A stretch of 64,000 nucleotides of DNA from CAVVYV01 sp963818205 (GCA_963818205.1 CAWFRG010000013.1:62001-126000), one strand, 5' to 3'; shown: positions 30,189 to 39,776, counted from the first letter of the stretch. Notes: generated by a model not told the origin, from the sequence alone. A program made the numbers and translations.

Positions 30189-31170
30189 CCCCCCATCGAT
30201 CCCCGGCTGCGCCCCCCGGGTGCCGCCGCCCCGGGTGCCCTTCGCTGGGCGCGAGGGGCCGCCGTTGGCCCCGGTTTCCGCGGCCGCCGACCGCGCTGAG
30301 GCCGGCGCCAAGGGCCCGGCGCCGTCTCCGTCCAGCTGAAGCTGGATGAGGTCTGGGCGGCGGCGCCGACCCCGGCGCTCGCGGAGAAGGCGGGCGAGGA
30401 CGAGCGCCGCGAGCCCGGCGCGATAGGCCGCGTACGGGGCGAGCGAGCTGTCGCGCTCGACCACCCGGATCAGGGCCTGGGAGGCGAGGGTCGAGGCGAA
30501 GGAGGCGGCGGTGCCGGCGAGAAAGGCGGGGCGTTGCTCGGCGGGCAGCCCCCGCCCCCTCAGCCGGGATCCCTTGAGCAACGCGGCGGCGAGGATCACC
30601 GGCAGGGCGACGGTCCGCGAGAGCAGGTTGGCATGCTCGCGGTTGAAGCCGCGCCAGCGGGCGACGGTCAAGGTGGCGCCGTTGCGCGAGACTCCAGGAG
30701 CGAGCGCCGCCGCCTGGGCGAGGCCAAGGGCGAGGCCGTCGACGGGGTCCGGCCCGGCCACCGTCGCGGCTCTGCGGCCGCCGGTCGGCGATCGCCATCG
30801 CCGCCGCCCCGATCAACAGCCCGAGCGCGGTCGGCAGCGGCCCACCCAGCTGGCGCTCGATCGGCCGCTCGAAGGCGACTCCGCAGGCGGCAGGGGTTAC
30901 GAAGGAGAGGCCGAGGACGGCGGCCTTGCGCCGGTCGAAGGTGCGGAGCTCCTCGGCGATCACCCGCCGCTGGCCGACCAGCAAGGCGGCGGCGGCACCG
31001 GCGTGCAGGGCCACCTCGAAGGTCTTTCGCAGCTCAGGGTCCTGGCTATCCCACTCCCAGCCAGCGAGCCAGGGGATCAGGGTGAGGTGGGCGGAGCTCG
31101 ACACAGGCAGCAGTTCGGCCGGGCCCTGGACCGCGCCCAGCACCGCCGCCCGCGAGGGTCGTATTGCCAC
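30189..31170 (-). CDS. uppP: undecaprenyl-diphosphatase UppP/BacA, frameshifted
   Basis: GTG start at 31170. The first half has GAVQGPAELLPVSSSAHLTLI, the family's catalytic loop. The second half, in another frame from about 30770, has LAPGVSRNGATLTVARW (the PGXSRSGAT motif) and several membrane helices ending near LVLARLLRERR at about 30360. It recycles undecaprenyl pyrophosphate for cell-wall and polysaccharide export. No stop follows: the frame runs through a Gly/Ala-rich linker into purM. A 7-bp inverted repeat (30331-30346) lies near the expected end. The start is five bases after the dedA stop. Confidence 0.82.
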
Positions 31171-31174
31171 TCCC

Positions 31175-31856
31175 TCAGGCCTCGGTGGCGGGCTTGGCCT
31201 CGCCGCGCGCGTCCGCTCTGGCGGCGCTGCTTTCGGCGTCGCCCGGCCCCGATCCGCGGCGCCAGCGAATCAGCGCCCAGACGCCGAGGCCAATCAGGCC
31301 GAGCGACGACGACGTAGTCGAAGTAGTGCAGCCTGTCCTTCCATTCCTCCCAGTTGGCGCCGACCTGCTGGCCGATGAAGCCCAGCATCAGCACCCAGGG
31401 AATGCAGCCCGCCGCCGTATAGGCGGTGAAGCGCCAGAACGGCATATGGGCGGCGCCGGCCGGCGTCGAGATGAAGGTACGGACGATCGGCAGCATCCGG
31501 GTGAAGAAGACGGTGACCCCGCCGTAGCGGTCGAACCACCCCTCGACCCGGGCCATCTGCTTCTGGCTGACGTGGAAGACGTGGTGGCGCTCGAGCAACT
31601 CCTCGCGGCCGTAATAGCCGATCGCGTAGCCGGCCCAGGAGCCGACCACGTTGCCGAGCACTCCCGCGGCGGTGATCCCCAGCAGGGTGAGGTCGCCGTC
31701 ATCGACCTTGAACCCGGCGAACAGCATCGTCGCCTCGCTCGGCACCGGGATGTTGGCGCTCTCGACCAGCATCAGGAGGAAGATCCCGGCGTAGCCGATC
31801 TCACCGATTACGTCGACGCAGAATTCGACCAGGGGATCAACGATGAAGTCGGTCAT
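31175..31856 (-). CDS. DedA family membrane protein, frameshifted near the end
   Basis: About 227 residues. The core MTDFIVDPLVEF, GYAGIFLLMLVESANIPVPSE, GSWAGYAIGYYGRE, TRMLPIVRTFISTPAG and MPFWRFTAYTAAGCIPW is typical of DedA flippase-like proteins. Some DedA proteins recycle undecaprenyl phosphate, which fits the adjacent uppP. At about 31305 the frame shifts. The alternative frame continues LGLIGLGVWALIRWRRGSG and ends at TGA 31175, giving the expected last membrane helix. Start ATG 31856; longer upstream starts exist but add no conserved sequence. Confidence 0.85.
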
Positions 31857-31909
31857 GAGCCGCAGGGACGGTAGCGAGATGCATACCCGCATGCGCCCGA
31901 ATGGGCTCT

Positions 31910-31938
31910 TTGCCGGTCCGTCCGGCTCGCACTAGACT
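31910..31938 (+). promoter_or_regulatory. sigma-70-type promoter, nearly leaderless, for the polysaccharide locus
   Basis: TTGCCG (31910-31915), a 17-base spacer and TAGACT (31933-31938) form a well-spaced promoter. Transcription would start near 31945, three bases before the GTG at 31948, giving an almost leaderless mRNA, which is common in actinobacteria. It lies in the 91-base divergent spacer with dedA. Confidence 0.5.
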
Positions 31939-31947
31939 CGCTTCGTC

Positions 31948-33831
31948 GTGGACCGGCTAAAGCACCCCGTCTACCGGCAACGGCTGTGGCAGTTGGGCGC
32001 CGACGCCGTCCTCATCGCCCTCGCCTACTACCTCTCCTGGAGGCTGCGCTTCCTCGAGACCGAGGGCGGCGTGCCCGCGAAGTACCGAGAGATGCTCGGG
32101 GTAACGATCGGCTTCGTCGTCGTCGGGAAGCTGATCGTTTTCGCCGCATTCGGGCTCTACGAGAAATGGTGGCGCTACTTCCGGCTCCCCGACTTCGTCG
32201 ATGTGGTGCGGGCCTCGACTGTCTCGACCCTGATCCTGCTGATCAGCCTCTACTTGCTGAGGCCGTTCGACGACGCGATCCCGCGCTCTGTCCTGGTCAC
32301 TGATTTCCTGCTCAGCACCTTCCTGGTCGGTGGTGCCCGCTTGCTTGTGCGGATGGTGATCGAGCGCCCCGACCGTAAGACCGTCGAGAAGGCCCGGCAG
32401 GTGCTGGTGGTGGGCGCGGGGTCCGGCGGCCAGATGGTGGTCCGCGAGCTTCAGCTCAACCCCAATCTCGGCTCGCGCGCGATCGGCTTTCTCGACGACG
32501 ACGCTCGGAAGCGGGGGATGCGCCTGCACGGGATCAAGGTCCTGGGCACCACGGCGGAGATCGCGCAGATCCTCGATGAGCGCAAGCCCGACGAGGTGGT
32601 GATCGCGATCCCATCGGCCCCGGGCGAGCTCCGTGGGCGCGTCGTCGCCGCCTGCAGGGAGCGCGACGTCAACGTCCGCACCCTGCCGACGGTGTTCGAG
32701 CTGCTCCGGGGCGGCGTCCAGCTGACCAAGCAGCTGCGCGAGGTTCAGGTCGAGGACGTGCTCGGCCGCGAGCCGGTGTTGATGGAGCTCGACCGGGTTG
32801 GCGCCTATCTCCAGGACAAGACCGTCCTGATCACCGGGGCGGGCGGCTCGATCGGCTCGGAGCTGACCCGCCAGATCGCCCGGGTGCGCCCGAAGCTGCT
32901 GGTGATGCTCGACCACGCCGAGGACAACCTCTTCCGGATCGACCGGGAGATGATCGAGGAGCGGCACTTCACCCGGGTCGAGTCGGTGCTCGCCGACTGC
33001 AAGGAGCCCGACCGGATGCTGGAGGTGATGCAGCGCTTCAACCCGGATGTCGTCTTCCACGCCGCCGCCTACAAGCACGTCCCGCTGATGGAGTCGAACC
33101 CGCTCGAGGCGGTCCGCAACAACGCGATCGCCACCAGGGTGACCGCCGAGACGGCCGCCGCCTCCGGCTGTGAGCGCTTCGTCCTCGTCTCCACCGACAA
33201 GGCGGTCCACCCGCGCACCGTGATGGGGGCCTCGAAGGCGATGGCGGAGTGGATCATCGAGGCGGCCCGCCACAGGCATCCGCAGTCGCGCTTCATCACT
33301 GTCCGCTTTGGCAACGTGCTCGCATCCTCGGGCAGCGTGGTGCCGATCTTCAGGGGCCAGATCGAGCGCGGCGGGCCGGTGACGGTGACCGACCCGGAGA
33401 TGACCCGGTACTTCATGACGATTCCGGAGGCGGTCCAGCTGGTGATCCGGGCCGGCGACCTCGGCGCCGGGACCGGGGAGGTCTTCGTGCTGGAGATGGG
33501 CGAGCCGGTGAAGATCCTCGACCTCGCCCACAACATGATCCGGCTGGCCGGCTACGAGCCCGAGGTGGACATCGCGGTCGAGGTGATCGGTCCGAGGCCG
33601 GGGGAGAAGCTGCACGAGGAGCTCTTCAACTCCGACGAACGCCAGCAGCCGACCGCTTCGGAGAAGATCGTCCGGGCGGTGCGGCGGATGCCCCTCGACC
33701 CCGAGTGGGTGGCCGGTGCGATCGCCAGGTTGGAGCAGCTTGTGCGCGAGGGCGACGAGGCGAATCTCGCCGAGCAGACGGTCGGTCTGGTCAGCGAGCG
33801 CCGCGAGGCGGCTCTCCGGATAGACGCCTGA
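31948..33831 (+). CDS. polysaccharide biosynthesis protein, FlaA1/CapD-type nucleotide-sugar 4,6-dehydratase
   Basis: 627 residues. Four membrane helices (about 12-130) come first. A CoA-binding-like Rossmann domain follows (VVGAGSGGQMVVRELQLNP), then a second extended-SDR Rossmann domain (VLITGAGGSIGSELTRQIAR). Downstream are AAYKHVPLMESNPLEAVRNN and STDKAVHPRTVMGASKAMAEWI. Such proteins convert UDP-GlcNAc to a 4-keto-6-deoxy sugar, the first committed step for diamino or trideoxy sugars. As first gene of the locus it probably supplies the initial sugar for the transferase at 42089 (inference). GTG start. Confidence 0.9.
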   Translation: MDRLKHPVYRQRLWQLGADAVLIALAYYLSWRLRFLETEGGVPAKYREMLGVTIGFVVVGKLIVFAAFGLYEKWWRYFRLPDFVDVVRASTVSTLILLISLYLLRPFDDAIPRSVLVTDFLLSTFLVGGARLLVRMVIERPDRKTVEKARQVLVVGAGSGGQMVVRELQLNPNLGSRAIGFLDDDARKRGMRLHGIKVLGTTAEIAQILDERKPDEVVIAIPSAPGELRGRVVAACRERDVNVRTLPTVFELLRGGVQLTKQLREVQVEDVLGREPVLMELDRVGAYLQDKTVLITGAGGSIGSELTRQIARVRPKLLVMLDHAEDNLFRIDREMIEERHFTRVESVLADCKEPDRMLEVMQRFNPDVVFHAAAYKHVPLMESNPLEAVRNNAIATRVTAETAAASGCERFVLVSTDKAVHPRTVMGASKAMAEWIIEAARHRHPQSRFITVRFGNVLASSGSVVPIFRGQIERGGPVTVTDPEMTRYFMTIPEAVQLVIRAGDLGAGTGEVFVLEMGEPVKILDLAHNMIRLAGYEPEVDIAVEVIGPRPGEKLHEELFNSDERQQPTASEKIVRAVRRMPLDPEWVAGAIARLEQLVREGDEANLAEQTVGLVSERREAALRIDA

Positions 33832-33873
33832 GCGCTTCGAGCTCGGCCCCCGTTTAACATCCCGCGCCGTCCC

Positions 33874-34719
33874 ATGGATCTACTCCGGGAAGCAGGCTCT
33901 TACGCGGGCCTGGCCGCGTTCTTGGGCTTGGCCGTGCTGATCCTCTTGTATTTCGCGCAGGCGCGGGACGTGCGCCGCCTGCGTGAGAACGCCAGCTTCC
34001 TGGTCGAGGGGAACGAGGTGCCGGCGGACGCCTCCCCCGAGGAGGCCGCCGCGGCCGTTGCCGCCAGGAAGCCCGAGGAAGCCGCGGCGGCGGCAGCGGC
34101 CGCGGCGCCCAACGACCGCGAGGCCTTCCGCCGGGCGGAGCTTGCCCGGCAGGCGGCGGAGCGCCGGAAGCGCTTCGAGCAGCGCCGCCAGGGCCCGTCG
34201 CGGCCCTCCCTCGCCGGGAGCGGAAACGGCGGCAGGCCGAGCTGGCTCCGGGAGACGCCCTCGATCGCGGTGATCGCGGTTGGCGCGCTGCTCCTCCTGG
34301 CGGGGATCGGCTTCGGCGCGACCCGGTTGCTCGGCGGCGATGAGGAGACCGCCCCGAAGACCAAGAACGGCCCCGCCGCAGTGGGGCAGGCCAAGGTCGC
34401 GGTGCTCAACAGCACCGCCCAGGGCGGGCTTGCGGCTGAGTTCGCCGGCCTCCTGAAGCCCGGTGGCTACCAGACCAGCCCCGTGACCAACACCGAGACC
34501 CCCTACGACACCAGCGTGGTGATGTTCGACCAGATGGATCCAAACGCTCAGCGGGCGGCTCAGCAGGTCGCCGCCGACGTCGGAATTCAGGACATCCAGC
34601 CGATGAGCACGGAGATCCGGAGCATCTCCGAGGGGGCGACGGTGGCCGTGATCCTCGGGGAGGACCAGGCGAGCGGCGCCAGCTCGTCCGGGACTACCAC
34701 CGACACCTCGGGAACCTGA
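33874..34719 (+). CDS. membrane protein with LytR C-terminal (LytR_C) domain
   Basis: 281 residues. One N-terminal helix (about 10-29) is followed by an Ala/Glu/Arg-rich coiled region, a second helix (about 130-150, IAVIAVGALLLLAGIGFGA), then the LytR_C domain (about 170-265: AKVAVLNSTAQGGLAAEFAGLL, VVMFDQMDPNAQRAAQQVA). LytR_C often accompanies LytR-CpsA-Psr ligases that attach glycopolymers to peptidoglycan, but no catalytic LCP domain is present. Its place in the polysaccharide locus suggests a cell-surface attachment role (inference). The end overlaps the next gene. Confidence 0.8.
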   Translation: MDLLREAGSYAGLAAFLGLAVLILLYFAQARDVRRLRENASFLVEGNEVPADASPEEAAAAVAARKPEEAAAAAAAAAPNDREAFRRAELARQAAERRKRFEQRRQGPSRPSLAGSGNGGRPSWLRETPSIAVIAVGALLLLAGIGFGATRLLGGDEETAPKTKNGPAAVGQAKVAVLNSTAQGGLAAEFAGLLKPGGYQTSPVTNTETPYDTSVVMFDQMDPNAQRAAQQVAADVGIQDIQPMSTEIRSISEGATVAVILGEDQASGASSSGTTTDTSGT

Positions 34720-35135
34720 CCCGACCGAGACCCAGCCCCGCGATCATCGCCGCAGCGGTGGTCGCGGTGCTCGTCGCGGGGACGGTGGTGGCGATGGTGC
34801 TCACCCAGAAGGCCCGCGAACGGGGCCCGGTCGCCTTCAACGTCAAGCTGAAGACGAAGCCCGGGCGCTACCGGCCTTGTTTCCGCCTCTCCGAGTCCGA
34901 CAGGGTCGACGTCGCGATCGTCGACGCCAACGGAAGGGTGGTGGTGATGCTCGCCGACGACCAGCCGCTCGAGGGCGACGACGCCTCGCACTGCTTCGAC
35001 TGGGACGGCCGCGACAGCAGCGGCAATTTCCCGCCGCCGGGCCGGTATCGCCTCCAGCTCACCCTCAGGGATGCGGACCGGGTCGCGACCTCGGGTGAGC
35101 GGCTCAGCATCGGGCCCGGCGGGCCGCCCTCATGA
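34716..35135 (+). CDS. small membrane-anchored protein with FlgD-like Ig domain
   Basis: About 139 residues if it starts at CTG 34716, whose CTGA overlaps the previous stop; a GTG at 34758 gives 125. The CTG start restores a full signal anchor: TRPRPSPAIIAAAVVAVLVA then GTVVAMVLTQKARE. The rest is a beta-sandwich with FRLSESDRVDVAIVDANGR, HCFDWDGRDSSGNFPPPGRYRL, the FlgD-Ig (FlgD_ig) pattern. Function unknown; it is probably extracellular and part of the polysaccharide operon, since it overlaps both neighbours. Confidence 0.7.
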   Translation: MTRPRPSPAIIAAAVVAVLVAGTVVAMVLTQKARERGPVAFNVKLKTKPGRYRPCFRLSESDRVDVAIVDANGRVVVMLADDQPLEGDDASHCFDWDGRDSSGNFPPPGRYRLQLTLRDADRVATSGERLSIGPGGPPS

Positions 35136-36703
35136 GCGAGACGCTCGAGGTCGCGGGGGGCATCGCTGCCGCCGCCGCGGTGGGCATGGCCCTGCTCGCC
35201 GGCGACCGGAGGGTGCGGGCGGCCGGGATGCTCGTGGCACTCGCGCTCGCGCTCGCGCTGATGGCGGGAGAGGGATGGGACGAGCTCGCCTCGATTCGCG
35301 ATACCCCGGCGACCTTCGCCGCTGCGATCGCCGCCGCCGGGGTGGCGCTCGCCGCCTTTGCCGCGATCCTGCTGCGCTGGCCGTTGCTGCTGCCGCTCCT
35401 GGTGGTCGCGGCTTTGCCCTTCCGAGTCCCGATCGGGGTGGGGGGCGGCGAGGACGTCAACCTGCTGGTGCCGCTCTACGTGGTGCTGGGCGGCGGCGTA
35501 CTTGCCGAGGCGATCGCGGCGCTGCGCTCGGCGGAGGCTTCGCCGGCCCGTTGTCCGCGCCCGCTGGCGCTGGCCCTGCTGGCGGCGGTCGGCCTCTACG
35601 CCGTTCAGGCCTCCTACTCCAACGACGTCGGCTTCGCCGCCCGCAACATCGGCTTCTTCCTGATCCCGTTCGCGGTGATGTTCGCGCTCCTGGTCGAGGT
35701 CCGCTGGACCCCGCGGCTGCTCGCCTTCACCTTCGCCGTCGTCCTCGGCGAGGCACTCCTCTTCGCCCTTGTCGGGATCGGCCAGCACATCGCCGGAGAG
35801 ATCTTCTGGAACGACGCTCTGGAGATGTCGAACGACTTCCACTTCTACCTCCGGGTCAACTCGCTCTTCTGGGACCCGAACATCTATGGGCGATACCTGG
35901 CAATGGCGATCGTGATCTCGCTCGGGGTCCTCGTCTGGCTCCGGGACCAGCGCCGGGCGCTGGCCCTCGCCGCCGCGATCGCCGTGATCTTCGCGGGGCT
36001 TTGCGTTGCTTTCTCCCAGTCGAGTTTCATCTCCCTGCTCTTCGGGATCGCCGTGCTGACAGCACTCCGCTGGAGCTTCCTGTGGACCGCGATCGCCGCT
36101 CCCCTGGTCGCCGCCGTGGCGGTCGCCGGACTGCTCGTGATCGGGGGCGGAAGCGACTCCGACGAGTCGGTGGGAATCAAGACCGAGGGGCGCACGACCC
36201 TGATCAGGGGCGGGATCGATCTCGCCGAAGACCGTCCCCTCTACGGCTACGGGTCGGCTTCGTTCTCCGAGGCCTTCGCCGAGGCGGAGGACGTGAAGAA
36301 GGGTGAGAACACGATGTCCCACAACGAGCCGGTGACGGTCGCGGCCGAGCAGGGGGCGATCGGTTTGCTCGTCTACCTGGCGCTGCTCGCGGTCGCCATC
36401 TGGACGCTCCTCTCCGGAATGCGAGGGATCGCCCCGGGCTTCGGCGCGAGCGCCGATCCCGAGGCGGGCATGCGGGAATTCGTCGCGGCGCGGATCGCGA
36501 TCGCCGCCGCCTTCGGCGCCCTGCTCGTCCACACGATCGGCTACGCGGGCTATCTCACAGACCCCCTCACCTGGGCCCTGCTGGCTGCCGGGGCGGCGCT
36601 CGCGGTGCAGATGGGGGTCGCGCCGTCTCTGTCGTCCCGCCCGGCGAAGATGCGAGGGCGCTCCGGTCATTCGAGGGCGCTCCGTCAGGAGCGACCCGTT
36701 TGA
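35132..36703 (+). CDS. O-antigen ligase/polymerase family membrane protein (Wzy/WaaL-like)
   Basis: 523 residues with about twelve membrane segments and a large extracytoplasmic loop containing EGRTTLIRGGIDLAEDRPLYGYGSAS, then MSHNEPVTVAAEQGAIGLLVYLA. The arginine and the H in SHN are typical of the O-antigen ligase/polymerase loop. It probably polymerises or attaches repeat units made by the surrounding glycosyltransferases. ATGA overlap with the previous gene. The final residues (KMRGRSGHSRALRQERPV) are encoded by a REP-like repeat, so the natural C-terminus is altered or extended there. Confidence 0.82.
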   Translation: MSETLEVAGGIAAAAAVGMALLAGDRRVRAAGMLVALALALALMAGEGWDELASIRDTPATFAAAIAAAGVALAAFAAILLRWPLLLPLLVVAALPFRVPIGVGGGEDVNLLVPLYVVLGGGVLAEAIAALRSAEASPARCPRPLALALLAAVGLYAVQASYSNDVGFAARNIGFFLIPFAVMFALLVEVRWTPRLLAFTFAVVLGEALLFALVGIGQHIAGEIFWNDALEMSNDFHFYLRVNSLFWDPNIYGRYLAMAIVISLGVLVWLRDQRRALALAAAIAVIFAGLCVAFSQSSFISLLFGIAVLTALRWSFLWTAIAAPLVAAVAVAGLLVIGGGSDSDESVGIKTEGRTTLIRGGIDLAEDRPLYGYGSASFSEAFAEAEDVKKGENTMSHNEPVTVAAEQGAIGLLVYLALLAVAIWTLLSGMRGIAPGFGASADPEAGMREFVAARIAIAAAFGALLVHTIGYAGYLTDPLTWALLAAGAALAVQMGVAPSLSSRPAKMRGRSGHSRALRQERPV

Positions 36704-36728
36704 TCTTGGAGGAGCGACCCGTTTCGTC
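36649..36728 (+). repeat. REP-like repeat cluster, copy C (one half unit and two partial units)
   Basis: GATGCGAGGGCGCTCCGG at 36649, then TCGAGGGCGCTCCGTCAGGAGCGACCCGTTTGATC at 36671-36705 (two arms close together), then GGAGGAGCGACCCGTTTCG at 36708-36726. All match segments of copies A and B. The cluster overlaps the 3' end of the ligase gene and ends just before the flippase start. Confidence 0.8.
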
Positions 36729-36734
36729 TTGGTC

Positions 36735-38318
36735 ATGACCGGCTACCTCCGGCGCCTGGCGACCACCGGCGCGGCGTACACCGCCTCGAGTGTGATCTCG
36801 AAGCTGATCGCGGTCGCTCTGCTGCCGCTCTACACCCGCTACCTGAGCCCGGCGGACTACGGCGCGGCCGAGGTGCTGCTCACCGGGGTGATCGCCGCCA
36901 GCATCGTCATCCGCCTCGGGGTGATCGAAGCGCTGCTCCGCTTCTACTACCAGGCCGACGAGGTGCCCGAGCGGGTGGTGAAGACGGCCTTCGCCTCTCT
37001 CTTCTGGACGGCGACCGCCGGCCTGGTGATCGCGCTGCCCTTCGCCGGACCGCTCTCCGAGGCGCTGCTCGGCCACTCCGACCCCGGGCTTCTGCGGATC
37101 GCGATCGTCGGCCTCTGGGTCTTCACGATGTTCGAGTTCCTCCTCACCCTCTTTCGCCTCGACGAGCGGGCGAAGGCGTTCCTCTACTTCACCGTCGCCA
37201 ACGTCCTGGTGACGATCCCGGCGACGGTCTGGTTCGTCGTCGTTCAGGAGGAGGGCGCCGAGGGCCTCCTCCTCGGCCAGTACGGGACGGGCGCGGTATT
37301 CCTCGCCGGGCTCCTGGTGGCGCAGAGGCGGCGGCTTTCGCTGGTCCCCGACATGCCGCTGCTGCGGAGGATGGCCCGCTTCGGGCTGCCGACGATGCCG
37401 GCCGAGCTCTCGCTCTACTCGCTCAACTTCATCGACCGCCTGCTGCTGGTGCGGCTGGTCGGGCTCGCCGACGCGGGCCTCTACAGCCTCTCGGTCAAGT
37501 TCGCCCAGGCGGTCAACGTGCTGGTGAAGGGATTTCAGCTCGCCTGGCCGCCGCTCGCCTATTCGATCGAGGACGACGACGAGGCGCGCCGCGCTTACGC
37601 GGTGATCGTCACCTGGTTCGTCGCCGTCTGCACCTTCTTCGTCGCCGGGATGTGGCTGTTCTCCCGCTGGATCGTCCGCGCCCTGGCGGCGCCAGAGTTC
37701 TTCCAGTCCTACGAGGCGATCGGGTTGGTCTCCACCGGGGTGATGCTCTACGCGCTCTATCTGGTCTTGGTGGTGGTCCTCGGCCGCACCGGTCGCACCG
37801 AGTTCAACTTCCCGGCGACCGCAGCGGGGACGGTGGCCAACATCGGCCTCAACCTCGCCTTGGTGCCCTCGCTCGGGATCGTCGGCGCCGGGGTCTCCCT
37901 GGTCGGCTCCTACGCGGTGGTCCTGGTGCTGATGTACGTGTTCACCCAGCGGCTCTTCCGGGTTGACTACGAGTGGCTGCGCCTCGGCCAGGTGGTCGGC
38001 CTGGCGGCGGTGCTGGTGACGGCGGGCGAGCTGCTGTTGCCCACCGACGGGATCGGCGGGCTCGCCGCCCGCACAGCGGTCTGGCTCGCCTATCCGGCGG
38101 GCCTCGTGGTGACCGGCTTCCTCAGCGACGAGGAGCGCCGGGCGGCCGCCGCCAACCTCTCACCGTCAGCGATCGCTGCTGCCTACCGGCGGTTGCGCGA
38201 GCGCCCGCCGGAGCCGGAGCCGGAGCCGGACTCACCGCCGCTGCGCACCCTCCCCGGCCCCCGCCTCAGCCGGGAGGCTCTCGAGGCCGAGCAGCGCGAC
38301 GAGGACGCGATCAGGTAG
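36735..38318 (+). CDS. oligosaccharide flippase family protein (Wzx-like)
   Basis: 527 residues from ATG 36735; TTG 36729 is also possible. About twelve to fourteen membrane helices. The N-terminus YLRRLATTGAAYTASSVISKLIAVALLPLYTRYLSPADYGA is typical of the MATE/MVF-type polysaccharide flippases, with RFGLPTMPAELSLYSLNFIDRLLL in the middle. It moves undecaprenyl-linked repeat units across the membrane. The C-terminus is a Pro/Glu-rich cytoplasmic tail. It sits between the polymerase and glycosyltransferases, as in Wzx/Wzy-dependent loci. Confidence 0.87.
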   Translation: MTGYLRRLATTGAAYTASSVISKLIAVALLPLYTRYLSPADYGAAEVLLTGVIAASIVIRLGVIEALLRFYYQADEVPERVVKTAFASLFWTATAGLVIALPFAGPLSEALLGHSDPGLLRIAIVGLWVFTMFEFLLTLFRLDERAKAFLYFTVANVLVTIPATVWFVVVQEEGAEGLLLGQYGTGAVFLAGLLVAQRRRLSLVPDMPLLRRMARFGLPTMPAELSLYSLNFIDRLLLVRLVGLADAGLYSLSVKFAQAVNVLVKGFQLAWPPLAYSIEDDDEARRAYAVIVTWFVAVCTFFVAGMWLFSRWIVRALAAPEFFQSYEAIGLVSTGVMLYALYLVLVVVLGRTGRTEFNFPATAAGTVANIGLNLALVPSLGIVGAGVSLVGSYAVVLVLMYVFTQRLFRVDYEWLRLGQVVGLAAVLVTAGELLLPTDGIGGLAARTAVWLAYPAGLVVTGFLSDEERRAAAANLSPSAIAAAYRRLRERPPEPEPEPDSPPLRTLPGPRLSREALEAEQRDEDAIR

Positions 38319-38325
38319 CGACCGC

Positions 38326-38757
38326 TCAGGCTTCGGCTGTGCGCTTCAGGTTCTCGAGCCAGTCGCGCAGCGAGTTGTCGAGGGCGCTCTGCAACGTCTC
38401 AACCTGGTTGTCGACGGGCTCCCCCTCCCAGGACTCCTCGGTGTAGACGAGCACTCCGTCGTCTTGCGCGCTGAGGGTCCAGACATGGACGGCGACGATC
38501 CCCCGGGCGGGTCCGCCCCAGACGATTCGATGCGGAGCGTCGACTTCCTCAACCGTCGAGGTGATGTCCAGGCCGGCCGTCTGCCAGTGAAAGACCGAGC
38601 CGACCGCAAGCGGACCGTCGGTCTGCACGCCGTCGACGTCGGGTTGCCAGGAGGGCCAGTTGGCCACGTCGGTCTGGATCTCCCAGATCCTCTCGATTGG
38701 GGCGTCGATGAGAATCTCGTCGCGGGTGATCACCGGCGCGTCGCTGTTGATCTCCAT
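38326..38757 (-). CDS. SRPBCC (START-like) family protein
   Basis: 143 residues. The start is fixed by GGAGGA seven bases before the ATG at 38757. The sequence VITRDEILIDAPIERIWEIQTDVANWPSW is the first strand and helix of a polyketide-cyclase/SRPBCC fold. Later come DGPLAVGSVFHWQ, ITSTVEEVDAPHRIVW and TEESWEGE, with the long C-terminal helix at the end. These proteins bind hydrophobic ligands; the ligand here is unknown. It is transcribed against the flippase and with the glycosyltransferase at 38832; it probably has no direct part in polysaccharide synthesis. Confidence 0.8.
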   Translation of the reverse strand: MEINSDAPVITRDEILIDAPIERIWEIQTDVANWPSWQPDVDGVQTDGPLAVGSVFHWQTAGLDITSTVEEVDAPHRIVWGGPARGIVAVHVWTLSAQDDGVLVYTEESWEGEPVDNQVETLQSALDNSLRDWLENLKRTAEA

Positions 38758-38831
38758 GGCGTTTTCCTCCGTTGGCGTTCTGCCCTTGCCCAGTATCCAG
38801 CAGGTGGGCCGCGAGTGGACTGGCGTGCGCC

Positions 38832-39759
38832 TTAGGCGCGGGCGCGGTTGAAGGACTCCGCCGCCTCGCGGATGCCCTCGCCGCGGCCGGGGAGCAGGGC
38901 CTGGCGGAAGTGGGTCCAGTATCGGCGGGGGGAATGGCCTGGCAGGACCAGGGCGCCGATCGCCCTGACGAGGTAAGGGAAGGCGAGCAGGGGCCGGAGG
39001 AGGAATGCGGTGAGCGTGCCCTTGTGCTTGCGGAGGTAGCGGTCGCGGTTGCGGTGGTACTCGACGATCCGGCGCTCGGCGCCCGCCTCGTCGGAGGCCA
39101 TCTGGTCGCGGTGCACCGCCTGGGCACCGGGGACGAAGAGGATCTCCCAGCCGGCGTCGCGGAGGCGCTTGCAGAAGTCGGTCTCGTCCGAGTAGACGAA
39201 GAAGTCGGGGTCGAGCCAATCAACCTGCTCCGCCGCCTGCCGGCGGACGAGCATCGCGCTCGACTGCACCCAGCCCACCTCGCGGGTCACATCGCCGCTG
39301 CTCTCCACGGTCAGCTGGCGGTGGAGGAAGAGCGCCCCCGCCACGGCGGTGCCGACTCCGGGAAGCCGCCAGGCGCAGGCCTGCGGGGTACCGTCGGACG
39401 CAAGCAGCCGGGCGCCCGCGACTGCAGACCGAGGATCGGCCTCGAGCGCTTCGAGCAACCTCTCGGTTGCGCCTGGGCGAAGCTCTGTGTCCTCGTTCAG
39501 CAGCAGGCAGTAGTCGGCCGCGAGCCTCCTGCAGGAGGCGGCTGTCGTTTGCCGCCTTGCCCCTCCGGCGGTCGAGCTCGATCAGCCGCGCCTCGCTGTC
39601 CCGGTCGCGCACCGCTGCGGCCGAGCCGTCCTCGGAGGCGTTGTCGAGCACCAGCACCTCGGTCTCGATCCCGGCCGGGCGATCCCGGTCGATCGCATCG
39701 AGGCAGGCGAGCAGCAGCTCGCGCCCGTTGGTGTTGACCACGCAGTAGGAGAGCAGCAC
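38832..39759 (-). CDS. glycosyltransferase family 2, frameshifted
   Basis: About 309 residues. The start (GTG 39759) reads LLSYCVVNTNGRELLLACLDAI, with VLVLDNASEDGSAAAV, the GT2 nucleotide-binding strands. At about 39520 the frame changes. The continuation has CLLLNEDTELRPGATERLLEAL (the DXD-like site), then GWVQSSAMLVRRQ, DPDFFVYSDETDFCKRLRDAGW and a C-terminal helix-rich part. This is the rhamnosyltransferase-like GT2 group; the sugar is not determined. It is divergent from the GT4 gene at 39777 with only 17 bases between starts. One missing base explains the shift. Confidence 0.8.
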
Positions 39760-39776
39760 GGCGAGAATGCTCCCCC

